Source: JANQGH01 sp039177555 (GTDB taxonomy: Bacteria > Pseudomonadota > Alphaproteobacteria > DSM-16000 > Inquilinaceae). Taken from it: DNA of 7,840 nt. Where the stretch lies: positions 1-7,840 of the forward strand of contig JBCDFV010000089.1 in the NCBI GenBank assembly GCA_039177555.1. The letters are read 5' to 3'. The notes under the pieces are model-generated. The model saw nothing but the letters and a program-made list of their open reading frames with translations, had not been told where the DNA came from and did no database searches. Below are positions 1 to 6,918 of this stretch, in pieces (within the stretch, counting starts at the first letter, position 1; the number at the start of each line of letters is the position of its first letter). The position numbers were made by a program, and so were the translations under genes.

Positions 1-2273
1 CAATCGATCGGGACGAGGTGATCGAGAAGTTCGGCGTGCCGCCGGAGAAGGTGGTCGACGTGCAGGCCCTGGCCGGCGACAGCACCGATAACGTGCCCGG
101 CGTGCCAGGCATCGGCGTCAAGACAGCCGCGCAGCTTATCGGCGAGTTCGGCGATCTCGACACCTTGTTGGACCGGGCCGGGGAAATCAAACAGCCCAAG
201 CGCCGCGAGAACCTGCAGCATTTCGCCGATCAGGCAAAGCTGTCGCGCGAGCTGGTGCGGCTGGCCGACGATGTCGACCTGCCGATCGATCTCGACGCGC
301 TGGAGCCCGACACCGAGCCGGCGACCCTGCTCGAATTCCTGCAAGGCATGGAGTTTCCGTCGCTGGTCGCACGGGCGGAAAACCGCTTCGCCGAGGGCGG
401 CCCATCCGAACCCGCCGAAGCCGGATCCGCCGAGGCGGCGTATGAGTTGGTGACCACGGTTGCCGCCCTGGAGAAATGGGTCGCGGACGGTTTCGCCACC
501 GGCGTGATCGCCGTCGATACAGAGACCGACTCGCTGGATGCGGCGGCTGCCAAGCTTGTCGGCATCAGCCTGTCGACCGCGCCGGGCAAGGCCTGCTACA
601 TCCCGCTGGCCCATGTTGGCCAGGCGGGCGACGGTACGCTGGATCTGGAGGAAGCCGACCAGGTGCCCGAACAGCTCGACACCGAGATTGCGATGGCAAT
701 CCTGAAGCCGTTGCTGGAGGACCCGACGGTCCTGAAGATCGGGCACAATCTGAAGTACGACTATCAGATCCTGGTGCGGCACGGCGCCAGGCTGGACCCG
801 ATCGACGACACCATGCTGATTTCCTACGTGCTCGACGGCGGCGCCCACGGGCACGGCATGGATGAGCTGTCGCAACTGCATCTGAACCACCAATGCATTG
901 CGTTCACCGAGATCGTCGGCAAGGGCAAGAACCAGATCACCTTCGATCGCGTGCCGCTGGAAAAGGCGCTCGACTACGCGGCCGAGGACGCCGACATCAC
1001 CTTGCGCCTGCATAGCCACCTGAAGCCCAGGCTGATGGCCGAAAGCATGGTCACGGTCTACGAGACCATCGAGCGCAAGATGGCCCAGGTGATCGGCCAG
1101 ATGGAGACCGACGGCATCAAGGTCGATCGCGGCATTCTGGAGCGCATGTCCGCCCGTTTTGCCGAACGGATCGAAGGTTTCGAGAAAGAGATCCACACGC
1201 TGGCGGGCCACCCGTTCAATGTCGGCTCGCCCAAGCAGTTGGGTGAGGTGCTGTTCGACGAGATGGGCATAGAGGGCGGCAAGAAGGGCAAGACGGGGGC
1301 CTACGCCACCGGATCGGAGATCCTGGAGCCGTTGGCCGCCCAGGGCTATGACATCGCCCGCCGGGTGCTGGATTGGCGCCAGCTGTCGAAGCTGAAAAGC
1401 ACCTACACCGACGCGCTTGTCAATTACATCAACCCGCGCACGGGGCGGGTGCACACCTCGTTCAGCCTGGCAGCGACGAACACGGGCCGGCTTAGCTCCA
1501 ACGACCCGAACCTACAGAACATTCCGATCCGCACCGAGGAGGGTCGCGCCATCCGAGAGGCCTTCATCGCCGAGGATGGCTGCAAGTTGATCTCGGTCGA
1601 CTACAGCCAGATCGAGCTGCGCCTGGTCGCCCACATCGCCGGCGTCGAGGCGCTGAAAGAGGCGTTTCGGGCTGGCGAGGACATTCACGCCATGACCGCG
1701 TCGCAGGTCTTCGACGTGCCGATGGCGGAGATGACGGGCGACATCAGGCGCAAGGCCAAGGCGATCAATTTCGGCATCATCTACGGCATCTCGGCGTTCG
1801 GCCTGGCCAACCAGCTCGGCATCAACCAGAAAGAGGCCCGCGCGTTCATCACTGCCTATCTGGACCGGTTCGCCGAACTGAAGGCCTGGATGGAAGCGAC
1901 CCGGGAGCGGGCCAAGGAAGAGGGCTTCGTCACCACGCTGTTCGGGCGCAAATGCCATATGCCGGGCATCAAGGACCCCAACCCTGCGCGCCGGGCCTTT
2001 GCCGAACGTCAGGCGATCAATGCGCCGATCCAGGGCACGGCCGCCGACATCATCAAGCGCGCCATGGTACGCATGCCCAAGGCCCTGGCGCGCGAAGGAC
2101 TGCAAGCGCGAATGCTGCTTCAGGTCCATGACGAACTGTTGTTTGAGGCGCCGGCCGACGAGGCAGAGGCCACGGCCGAAACCGCGCGCAAGGTGATGGA
2201 AGGGGCGGCTCATATCGACGTGCCGCTGGTGGCCGAGTTCGGCATCGGCGACAGTTGGGCAGCGGCCCATTAG
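1..2273 (+). CDS. polA: DNA polymerase I, 5' end cut off by the window edge
   Basis: Template-directed DNA synthesis for Okazaki fragment processing and repair, in the cytoplasm. The first full codon is at base 3, and about 756 codons are visible; the N-terminal part of the 5' nuclease lies outside the window. Numbering residues from the GTG at base 18, the 5' nuclease end has the DNA-binding GDSTDNVPGVPGIG region (20-33). The 3'-5' exonuclease is intact: ExoI DTET with D167 and E169, ExoII N244 and D248, ExoIII Y320 and D324. Polymerase motif A is DYSQIELR (D528), motif B carries R577, K581 and F585, and motif C is VHDE (D705, E706). Phe585 sits at the site of E. coli Phe762, the position that discriminates against dideoxynucleotides. 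All catalytic residues expected in the visible part are present, so this is a proofreading-competent enzyme. GTG18 is internal, since clear polA sequence continues upstream of it in frame. Identification is near certain. Confidence 0.98.
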   Translation, partial: IDRDEVIEKFGVPPEKVVDVQALAGDSTDNVPGVPGIGVKTAAQLIGEFGDLDTLLDRAGEIKQPKRRENLQHFADQAKLSRELVRLADDVDLPIDLDALEPDTEPATLLEFLQGMEFPSLVARAENRFAEGGPSEPAEAGSAEAAYELVTTVAALEKWVADGFATGVIAVDTETDSLDAAAAKLVGISLSTAPGKACYIPLAHVGQAGDGTLDLEEADQVPEQLDTEIAMAILKPLLEDPTVLKIGHNLKYDYQILVRHGARLDPIDDTMLISYVLDGGAHGHGMDELSQLHLNHQCIAFTEIVGKGKNQITFDRVPLEKALDYAAEDADITLRLHSHLKPRLMAESMVTVYETIERKMAQVIGQMETDGIKVDRGILERMSARFAERIEGFEKEIHTLAGHPFNVGSPKQLGEVLFDEMGIEGGKKGKTGAYATGSEILEPLAAQGYDIARRVLDWRQLSKLKSTYTDALVNYINPRTGRVHTSFSLAATNTGRLSSNDPNLQNIPIRTEEGRAIREAFIAEDGCKLISVDYSQIELRLVAHIAGVEALKEAFRAGEDIHAMTASQVFDVPMAEMTGDIRRKAKAINFGIIYGISAFGLANQLGINQKEARAFITAYLDRFAELKAWMEATRERAKEEGFVTTLFGRKCHMPGIKDPNPARRAFAERQAINAPIQGTAADIIKRAMVRMPKALAREGLQARMLLQVHDELLFEAPADEAEATAETARKVMEGAAHIDVPLVAEFGIGDSWAAAH

Positions 2274-2435
2274 GTGTGGTCGGTCAGCCGCGACCGGGAC
2301 GAAAGCCGCAGACCGTTGAAGGAAATCGGCACAGAAATAGTTTTTCGTCCTATGGTTGGTTAAGCGTGAATGCGCAGTCTTTGGGCGGGGCGGGCCAGGT
2401 TGACATCGGATGAGCAAAATGCGCACTGTGTGCGC
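2274..2435. other. Gap between polA and the CYTH-CHAD gene
   Basis: This 162-base gap holds no convincing gene. A weak stem has arms GGACGAAA (2297-2304) and TTTCGTCC (2343-2350), with a nested GCCG/CGGC pair (2305-2308 and 2327-2330) and a five-T run at 2341-2345. The T run is not directly behind a stable stem, so a classic polA terminator is not supported. A TTGACA at 2400-2405 matches a -35 box, but nothing resembling TATAAT lies 16-18 bases downstream. The far end contains the palindrome described separately. Confidence 0.3.
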
Positions 2436-2437
2436 AT
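2419..2437. promoter_or_regulatory. Palindrome overlapping the start codon of the CYTH-CHAD gene
   Basis: ATGCGCAC (2419-2426), spacer TGT (2427-2429) and GTGCGCAT (2430-2437) form a perfect 8-base inverted repeat. It ends inside the preferred ATG at 2436-2438. As DNA it could be an operator for a dimeric repressor; as RNA it would make a tight hairpin that buries the start codon. The structure is seen directly, its function is inferred, and chance in GC-rich sequence remains possible. Confidence 0.35.
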
Positions 2438-4004
2438 GGCAGAGGACCCAGAATCAGTGACGTCGACGGCACCATCGACGCCTGTCGAGATCGAGCTGAA
2501 GCTGGCCACCGACGCCGACGGACTTGCGGCACTGCGCGACGCGCCCGAACTCGCGGGTCGATCCTCGGTGCGGCGTCTGGACTCGACTTATTTCGACACC
2601 AGAGACCGACGGCTGACGGCGCGCGGCATCACGCTACGGGTTCGAAAGGTCGGCCGCCGCTATGTGCAGACGATCAAGACCGCGGGTAAGGGCAGCGCCG
2701 GCGGCCTGAGCACGAGAAGCGAGTGGGAATGGCCGGTCGACGGGCCGAAGCCGGACCTTTCGGTGATCGACGACCACAGCGTCATTGGCCTGATCGGGCT
2801 GGTCCGTCCACAAGAGTTGCAGGCGGTCTTCGGTACGCGCGTTCGCCGCACGATCCGCACGCTCGACTTTGGCGGCGCGCGGATCGAAGTTGCGCTGGAT
2901 GATGGTGAGGTCGTCGCGGGGCGGCGACGACAACCCCTCCATGAAGTGGAACTTGAGCTGTTGGCCGGCGACGTGGACCCGCTTTATGAGCTGGCCCTGG
3001 CGCTCAATCGCCGCCACACGCTGAGCATCGACCCACGGTCGAAGGCGGCCAGGGGTGAGGCCCTGGCCAACGGTAGCGTGCCCCAGCCGAAGTTCCAGTC
3101 TTCGATCGACCTGCCGGGCGACGTCACGGTCGATGACGGGCTGGCCCTGATCCTGGGCAATTGCCTGACCCATTGGACGGAGAACCTGCCGGCTGTGCGG
3201 GAGGGCAACGATCCGGAGGGCATTCATCAGGCACGCGTGGCCTTGCGCCGGCTGCGTTCCGCCCTACAGCTCTTCCGACCGGTCATCGGCGCGGCGGAAA
3301 TCGAGCCCTTGAAGCATCGCTTGCGCGCGCTTGGCAACGCGATGGGCCCGGCGCGCGATGCCGATGTGTTCATCGACGAGATGCTGGGGCCGGTGGCGAC
3401 CGCAATGCCGCAGGAAACCTCGTTGGCGGCGTTGAAGCAGGCCGCGGAGGCTTGGCGGCGGGAGGGGTACGTACAGGCCCGTATGGTCCTTGACGGACCT
3501 GACGCAACCGAGATGGCGTTGAGCATGGGCCACTGGATCGCCCTGCGCGGCTGGCGCCAGCAACCCTACAGCCCGACGGTCGAATGGCTGGACAGGCCAA
3601 TGGTCGATTTGGCCGACCAACTGCTGCAACGGCGTCTGCGCGCAGTCCTGAAGCGTGGGCGCGGTTTCGCCAATCTGCCGTCGGATGCGCGCCACGAGGT
3701 GCGGATCGCCATGAAGAAATTGCGCTATGCGGTCGATTTCTGTGCGCCGCTCTATCCGTCGCCGGCCACAAAGCTGTTCTTCAAGCACCTGAAGCGCCTG
3801 CAGTCCCTGCTTGGTCATCTGCAAGACCAGGCGATGACGGAAGCCGCGTTGAGCCATCTCGGGGGCGATAGGGCGGACGCCAAGCTGCAGCGCGCGGTCG
3901 GCCTGGTCGCCGGCTGGCATGCCCACGCGATGGTCGATCTTTCAACGCGCACCAACGCCGAATGGACGGTGTTCAAGAATGCCAAGCCGTTCTGGCATGT
4001 CTGA
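2436..4004 (+). CDS. CYTH-CHAD domain protein, probable inorganic triphosphatase (YgiF-like)
   Basis: A 522-residue soluble protein. The CYTH half (about 15-205) has the signature EIELK (E18, E20, K22), then YFDT (52-55), LRVR (67-70), the charged strand R94/E96/E98, HEVELEL (169-175) and the late Lys/Arg pair K203/R206. These residues line a tunnel that binds metal and triphosphate, and E. coli YgiF with the same domain order hydrolyses inorganic triphosphate. The CHAD half (about 230-520) has two helical repeats with conserved basic faces: HQARVALRRLR (264-274) and HEVRIAMKKLRY (420-431), plus GPARDADVF (304-312). CHAD domains bind polyphosphate. The start is uncertain. ATG 2436 puts EIELK near the N terminus, as usual for the family, but has no clear Shine-Dalgarno sequence. 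An in-frame ATG at 2370 would add 22 unconserved-looking residues. Probably co-transcribed with the ParA gene 29 bases downstream. Confidence 0.93.
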   Translation: MAEDPESVTSTAPSTPVEIELKLATDADGLAALRDAPELAGRSSVRRLDSTYFDTRDRRLTARGITLRVRKVGRRYVQTIKTAGKGSAGGLSTRSEWEWPVDGPKPDLSVIDDHSVIGLIGLVRPQELQAVFGTRVRRTIRTLDFGGARIEVALDDGEVVAGRRRQPLHEVELELLAGDVDPLYELALALNRRHTLSIDPRSKAARGEALANGSVPQPKFQSSIDLPGDVTVDDGLALILGNCLTHWTENLPAVREGNDPEGIHQARVALRRLRSALQLFRPVIGAAEIEPLKHRLRALGNAMGPARDADVFIDEMLGPVATAMPQETSLAALKQAAEAWRREGYVQARMVLDGPDATEMALSMGHWIALRGWRQQPYSPTVEWLDRPMVDLADQLLQRRLRAVLKRGRGFANLPSDARHEVRIAMKKLRYAVDFCAPLYPSPATKLFFKHLKRLQSLLGHLQDQAMTEAALSHLGGDRADAKLQRAVGLVAGWHAHAMVDLSTRTNAEWTVFKNAKPFWHV

Positions 4005-4033
4005 GACGCGAAGCTGTTAGACGAGACACGCCG

Positions 4034-4660
4034 ATGCTGACCATTTTGGTGGCCAACAGAAAAGGCGGCTGTGGCAAGACCACCCTTGCGACCCACCTGG
4101 CGGCCGCCTTCGCAAATGGCGGCCTGCATACCGCCCTGGCCGACACCGACCGACAGCGCAGCGCGATCGGCTGGCTGAAGCGCAGGCCGAAGCACGACGC
4201 CAAGATCGACGGTCAGGACTGGACCAAGTCGATTGGCAAACCGCCAAAGCGGTGCGATCGCCTGGTGATCGATGCCCCGGCGGCGATGCGCACAAGCAAG
4301 GTCGAAGACCTTATCCGCACGGCCGACATCGTCATCGTCCCCGTGCTGCCATCGACCTTTGACGAGGCTGCGACGGCCAGGTTCCTAAAGCGCATCGACG
4401 CCCTGAAACCGATCCGCAAGGAAAAGACCGGCGTCGCGATCGTCGGCAACAGGATGCGGCCGCGGACCCGCGCGGGCGCCCGGCTGGAATCCTTTCTGGC
4501 GAAGCAAGGTCACTTCGTCGCCGCCCGCCTGCGCGAAAGCGCGATCTATGCGGAACTGGCGGCCGACGGCCGATCGCTGTTCGACCTGACGACCAAACGC
4601 GCCGCCGCCCTGGCCGAGGACTGGGACCCGCTGATCGCCGCGATCGAGCGTTCGCGCTAG
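4034..4660 (+). CDS. Small ParA/MinD-type ATPase without a visible ParB
   Basis: A 208-residue P-loop ATPase of the SIMIBI class. NRKGGCGKTT (8-17) is the deviant Walker A, with signature lysine K10 and nucleotide-binding K15. The second motif reads DTDRQRS (37-43), where most ParA proteins have DxDPQ. Walker B is LVIDAPA (77-83), and VIVPVLPS (100-107) fits the following strand. Length suits the short orphan ParA group, with no N-terminal helix-turn-helix. ATG 4034 is chosen because the P-loop then lies at the very N terminus; an in-frame ATG at 3962 would overlap the previous gene and add an unlikely leader. The ribosome site is weak. No parB or parS-like sites were seen, so plasmid or chromosome partition is not indicated. 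Cargo positioning is an alternative role, given the CHAD gene upstream. The TAG stop lies inside a palindromic element. Confidence 0.9.
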   Translation: MLTILVANRKGGCGKTTLATHLAAAFANGGLHTALADTDRQRSAIGWLKRRPKHDAKIDGQDWTKSIGKPPKRCDRLVIDAPAAMRTSKVEDLIRTADIVIVPVLPSTFDEAATARFLKRIDALKPIRKEKTGVAIVGNRMRPRTRAGARLESFLAKQGHFVAARLRESAIYAELAADGRSLFDLTTKRAAALAEDWDPLIAAIERSR

Positions 4661-4718
4661 AGCAATGACCGACCATTCCGAACCAAGAGGTTCGGAATGG
4701 TCGGTCAAAATTGCTCTA
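4658..4718 (+). repeat. Palindromic element E1, hairpin starting in the parA-like stop codon
   Basis: The outer stem pairs TAGAGCAAT (4658-4666) with ATTGCTCTA (4710-4718). The inner stem pairs GACCGACCATTCCGAACC (4667-4684) with its perfect complement at 4689-4706, around the loop AAGA (4685-4688). Three unpaired A residues (4707-4709) separate the inner and outer stems on the 3' side. The ParA stop TAG is the first three bases. It could terminate or insulate transcription, but no T tract follows on either strand. It resembles the intergenic palindromes that start TAGAGCA in other alphaproteobacteria; this comparison is from memory. Confidence 0.85.
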
Positions 4719-4731
4719 TATTTGAATAAGA

Positions 4732-4794
4732 TAGGGCATCTTTGTTCGATCGTTTGGATCGCGAAGCGATTCCAATCGATCGAACGATGCCCTA
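4732..4794 (-). repeat. Palindromic element E2, same design as E1 on the opposite strand
   Basis: Read on the minus strand, it begins with the methyltransferase stop TAG (4792-4794). The outer stem TAGGGCATC pairs 4786-4794 with 4732-4740. The inner stem pairs GTTCGATCG (4744-4752) with 4777-4785 and continues with one mismatch and one single-base bulge to a three-base loop at 4763-4765. Three unpaired bases, AAA on the minus strand (4741-4743), lie in the same place as in E1. The shared TAGnGCA start, AAA bulge, size and placement on a stop codon argue for one repeat family. The two elements are 13 bases apart. Confidence 0.8.
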
Positions 4795-6096
4795 GCGCCT
4801 GAAGATCCCGACCAACTCGACATGTCGCGACCAGACGAACTGGTCGACCGGCGTCACGCGGTCAAGCCGATAGCCGCCATCGACCAGCAACCGCGCATCG
4901 CGCGCGAAGGTACCCGGATCGCACGACACACCGATGACCACCGGCACATCCGACGTCGCCAGCGCGGCCGCCTGAGCCCGGGCACCGGCTCTCGGCGGAT
5001 CGAAAACCGCAACCTGAAACCGGTTCAGTTCACCGGAAGACAGGGGATCGCGGAAGAGATCCCGAACAAGGGCTTCGGTGTTCTCGCGACCGCCAAGGCG
5101 TCTCGCCGCCGCTTCGAAAGCGGCAACCGCGAGGGCATCGCCATCGAAGCCGGTGACCTGCACCCCTCGCGACGCAAGGCGCAAACCGAACGTTCCAACG
5201 CCGCAGAACAGGTCAACGACCGGACCGCCCGAACCGACCGCATCGAGAACCAGATCGGCCAAGGCCGCCTCGCCCTCGGCGCTGGCCTGGCAAAAGCCCC
5301 CGGGTGGCAGCACCACGAGCGCCTCGCCCATGCGCAACACGCCGCCGCGGCGATGCGCGATCGGCTCCGCCTGGTCACGGGGCGACGGTCGCCAGGACAG
5401 CCGGGCCAGGTCGTGACGTTCAGCGAAGGCAGCAAGCAGTTCGAGCTGCGCAAGGTTCGGTTCTTCGACACCCGTCAGTACCACGTCGAGACCATCATCC
5501 AACAGCGAGATCGTAACGTCGACGGTCCGGTCCCCAATCGGCAGTTGGGACAACAGGCCGCGGAGCGGCGCGAACAGCCCCGGGATTTCCGGCCGCGAAA
5601 CCGGGCATTGGCGGATGGCCACGATCCGCGCCGATCGGAACGTATTGAAACCGAGAACGACGCCCGTCGCCGTGCGACGCGCCGCCAGCGTTACGCGGCG
5701 TCTTGTGCCTTCCCGAACGGCAAGAACGTCATCGATGTGGCCGGGGTCGACCCCGGCGCGGTGTAGCGGTTCGACAACCAGACCGCGCTTCCACGCCAGA
5801 TACGTGCGTTCGGACATGTGCTGCATTTGGCAGCCGCCGCAGGCCCCAAAATGCTCACAGACCGGCGCCGCCCTGTCAGAACTCGGCGACAAAACCTCAA
5901 GCACCGTCGCGCGAAGCCGATCGCCGTCTTGTTCCAGCGCGGCCTCGACGCGCTCGCCCGGTAGCGCGAACGGGACGTAGACTTCTTTGGCCTGATGGAC
6001 GGCTAAGCCATCGCCATAGCGGCCCAGCCGGTCTATCTTCAGTTCCGCCAGTCCAAGGCGACGGCGCTTTCGAGCAGGTTTTCGGGGATGGGCCAT
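4792..6096 (-). CDS. TRAM-domain 4Fe-4S RNA m5U methyltransferase (RlmD/TrmA family)
   Basis: A 434-residue SAM-dependent enzyme expected to methylate C5 of a uridine in rRNA or tRNA. A basic N terminus leads into a TRAM RNA-binding domain (about 14-70). Four cysteines for an iron-sulphur cluster are present: C80, C86 and C89 in CEHFGACGGCQ, and C164. The Rossmann fold has motif I VVDLFCGVGTFG (293-304), FDGD (317-320) and DPPRAGA (366-372). The catalytic cysteine is C392 in GVSCDPGTFARD, and the general base is E426 in HVE. Length and motif order match RumA/RlmD and the broad alphaproteobacterial group that usually has a single such enzyme, so the exact target base cannot be assigned. The start ATG at 6094-6096 precedes a Lys/Arg-rich leader and has no obvious ribosome site. 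The gene converges on parA; its stop is the first codon of palindrome E2. Confidence 0.95.
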   Translation of the reverse strand: MAHPRKPARKRRRLGLAELKIDRLGRYGDGLAVHQAKEVYVPFALPGERVEAALEQDGDRLRATVLEVLSPSSDRAAPVCEHFGACGGCQMQHMSERTYLAWKRGLVVEPLHRAGVDPGHIDDVLAVREGTRRRVTLAARRTATGVVLGFNTFRSARIVAIRQCPVSRPEIPGLFAPLRGLLSQLPIGDRTVDVTISLLDDGLDVVLTGVEEPNLAQLELLAAFAERHDLARLSWRPSPRDQAEPIAHRRGGVLRMGEALVVLPPGGFCQASAEGEAALADLVLDAVGSGGPVVDLFCGVGTFGLRLASRGVQVTGFDGDALAVAAFEAAARRLGGRENTEALVRDLFRDPLSSGELNRFQVAVFDPPRAGARAQAAALATSDVPVVIGVSCDPGTFARDARLLVDGGYRLDRVTPVDQFVWSRHVELVGIFRR

Positions 6097-6235
6097 ACGT
6101 TATGGTCTGCCATGCGCAGTCGGCCAACTGCAACCCGGCCGCTCGACACAAGCGAAATAGCCACTATCTAGAGAACGGCAGGCGAGTTTTGGGGTCCGAG
6201 ACACAAGCGCGGATGGTAGCGAGAACAAGAAGATA
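6097..6235. promoter_or_regulatory. Divergent intergenic region with a tentative promoter
   Basis: This 139-base gap must drive both the methyltransferase (-) and the Yip1-family gene (+). On the plus strand, TCGACA (6143-6148) is one base from the TTGACA consensus, and TATCTA (6165-6170) follows after 16 bases, a weak -10 match. No strong promoter was recognised on the minus strand, and no operator or RNA structure stood out. Confidence 0.25.
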
Positions 6236-6820
6236 ATGGACGTCACGGCATTTCGAAACCGCGTGCGCGGCATCCTCATGCAGCCCGACGCGACCTTCAA
6301 GAGCGATGGCCAGCCCGCACCGCCATGGAACGTGGTGGCGCGCGAGCATGTCTTTCCGCTGATTATCGGCAGTACCGTGGTGTCGTCGCTGATGCAGCTC
6401 GTGTTCTTGCCAGCGACGGTATCGCCGTTCGGCATCATGCTGCTGATCATAGCGCTCCGCCTGGTGACCAACGTCGTGCTGGTCTTTGCCATGGCCTATG
6501 TCGCGGCACGGCTGTCAGCGGCCTGGGGCGGGCGCGGCGATCTGGATGGCGGCTTCGTACTGATCGGCCTGGCGACGACGCCGATGTTCCTGGCAGAGGC
6601 GGTGGCACCGTTTCCCGCACTCGGCTGGCTGTTGGTGATCGCCGCCTTTGTCTACACCTTTGTGCTCGTCTTCCGCGGTTCACCGATTTGCCTCGGCATC
6701 CCGGACGAGCGGCGCGGCCTGATGGTGCTGGCTTTGATCGGCGTGAACTTGCTTGCCGGCACCATTTTGATAGCGCTACTGGGCGGTATCTTTGGTGTTG
6801 ACGCCCAAATGCCAAGCTAG
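6236..6820 (+). CDS. Yip1-family polytopic inner-membrane protein
   Basis: A 194-residue protein with a short cytoplasmic-looking N terminus containing RVRGILMQPDATFK (9-22). This resembles the opening of bacterial Yip1-domain proteins, in which a basic stretch and a proline precede the membrane part. About five hydrophobic segments follow: 39-59, 66-92, 107-124, 127-147 and 162-186. Basic residues flank several of them, notably RGSP and DERRG around 147-161. There is no cleavable signal peptide and no catalytic motif. Bacterial Yip1 proteins are mostly uncharacterised, so no function is assigned. The ATG at 6236 is preceded by a weak AAGAAG ribosome site. It looks monocistronic: the methyltransferase runs the other way, and the SDR downstream has its own promoter candidate. 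The family call rests on overall pattern and is less certain than the membrane topology. Confidence 0.75.
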   Translation: MDVTAFRNRVRGILMQPDATFKSDGQPAPPWNVVAREHVFPLIIGSTVVSSLMQLVFLPATVSPFGIMLLIIALRLVTNVVLVFAMAYVAARLSAAWGGRGDLDGGFVLIGLATTPMFLAEAVAPFPALGWLLVIAAFVYTFVLVFRGSPICLGIPDERRGLMVLALIGVNLLAGTILIALLGGIFGVDAQMPS

Positions 6821-6833
6821 GCCCTAAAGCTTC

Positions 6834-6862
6834 ATGACGGGCGTTCGCACAAGCCTTAGAAT
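6834..6862 (+). promoter_or_regulatory. Probable sigma70-type promoter of the SDR gene
   Basis: ATGACG (6834-6839) keeps the TGAC core of the -35 consensus. TAGAAT (6857-6862) matches TATAAT at five of six positions, and the spacer is 17 bases. Transcription would start near 6869, leaving about 50 untranslated bases before the SDR start. Only sequence similarity supports this. Confidence 0.4.
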
Positions 6863-6870
6863 GCACTTAC

Positions 6871-6888
6871 GACAAGCGCGACAAGCGC
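6871..6888 (+). repeat. Two tandem copies of GACAAGCGC in the SDR leader
   Basis: The nine-base unit occurs twice without a gap, just downstream of the predicted transcription start. It could be a protein-binding direct repeat or simple slippage; two copies are too few to decide. Confidence 0.5.
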
Positions 6889-6903
6889 GGGCCAAGGTCG
6901 AAC

Positions 6904-6910
6904 GGAGGGG
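6904..6910 (+). promoter_or_regulatory. Strong ribosome binding site of the SDR gene
   Basis: GGAGGGG lies eight bases before the ATG at 6919. It is the clearest Shine-Dalgarno sequence in the window and fixes the SDR start. Confidence 0.8.
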
Positions 6911-6918
6911 CGATCTCG

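Noticed and set aside
2400..2405. TTGACA as the -35 box of a standard promoter
   Set aside because: No acceptable -10 hexamer lies at 16-18 bases, so the exact consensus match alone is not enough to annotate a promoter.
1512..2426. Long open frame (304 codons) on the minus strand inside polA
   Set aside because: It lies opposite the conserved polymerase motifs A, B and C, its translation resembles no known family, and long antisense frames are common in GC-rich codon usage.
2370..2435. N-terminal extension of the CYTH-CHAD protein from ATG 2370
   Set aside because: The 22 extra residues show no domain pattern and there is no ribosome site before ATG 2370. ATG 2436 better fits the usual position of the CYTH signature, though the choice is not proven.
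3962..4033. Upstream start of the ParA-like gene overlapping the CYTH-CHAD gene
   Set aside because: It would put 24 unrelated residues before the P-loop, which in ParA proteins of this type sits at the extreme N terminus.
4658..4794. Hairpins E1 and E2 as ordinary rho-independent terminators
   Set aside because: Neither is followed by a T tract on either strand, and the shared AAA bulge and TAG start point to a repeat family. They may still help termination.
4822..5766. Plus-strand open frame of 314 codons opposite the RNA methyltransferase
   Set aside because: The minus strand carries all catalytic motifs of a methyltransferase. The plus frame is Arg-rich, low in hydrophobic pattern and looks like a shadow.
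6213..6236. Seven-codon frame ending in TAATG overlap with the Yip1-family start
   Set aside because: It could be a leader peptide by translational coupling, but it has no ribosome site and no informative codons, so chance is the simpler explanation.
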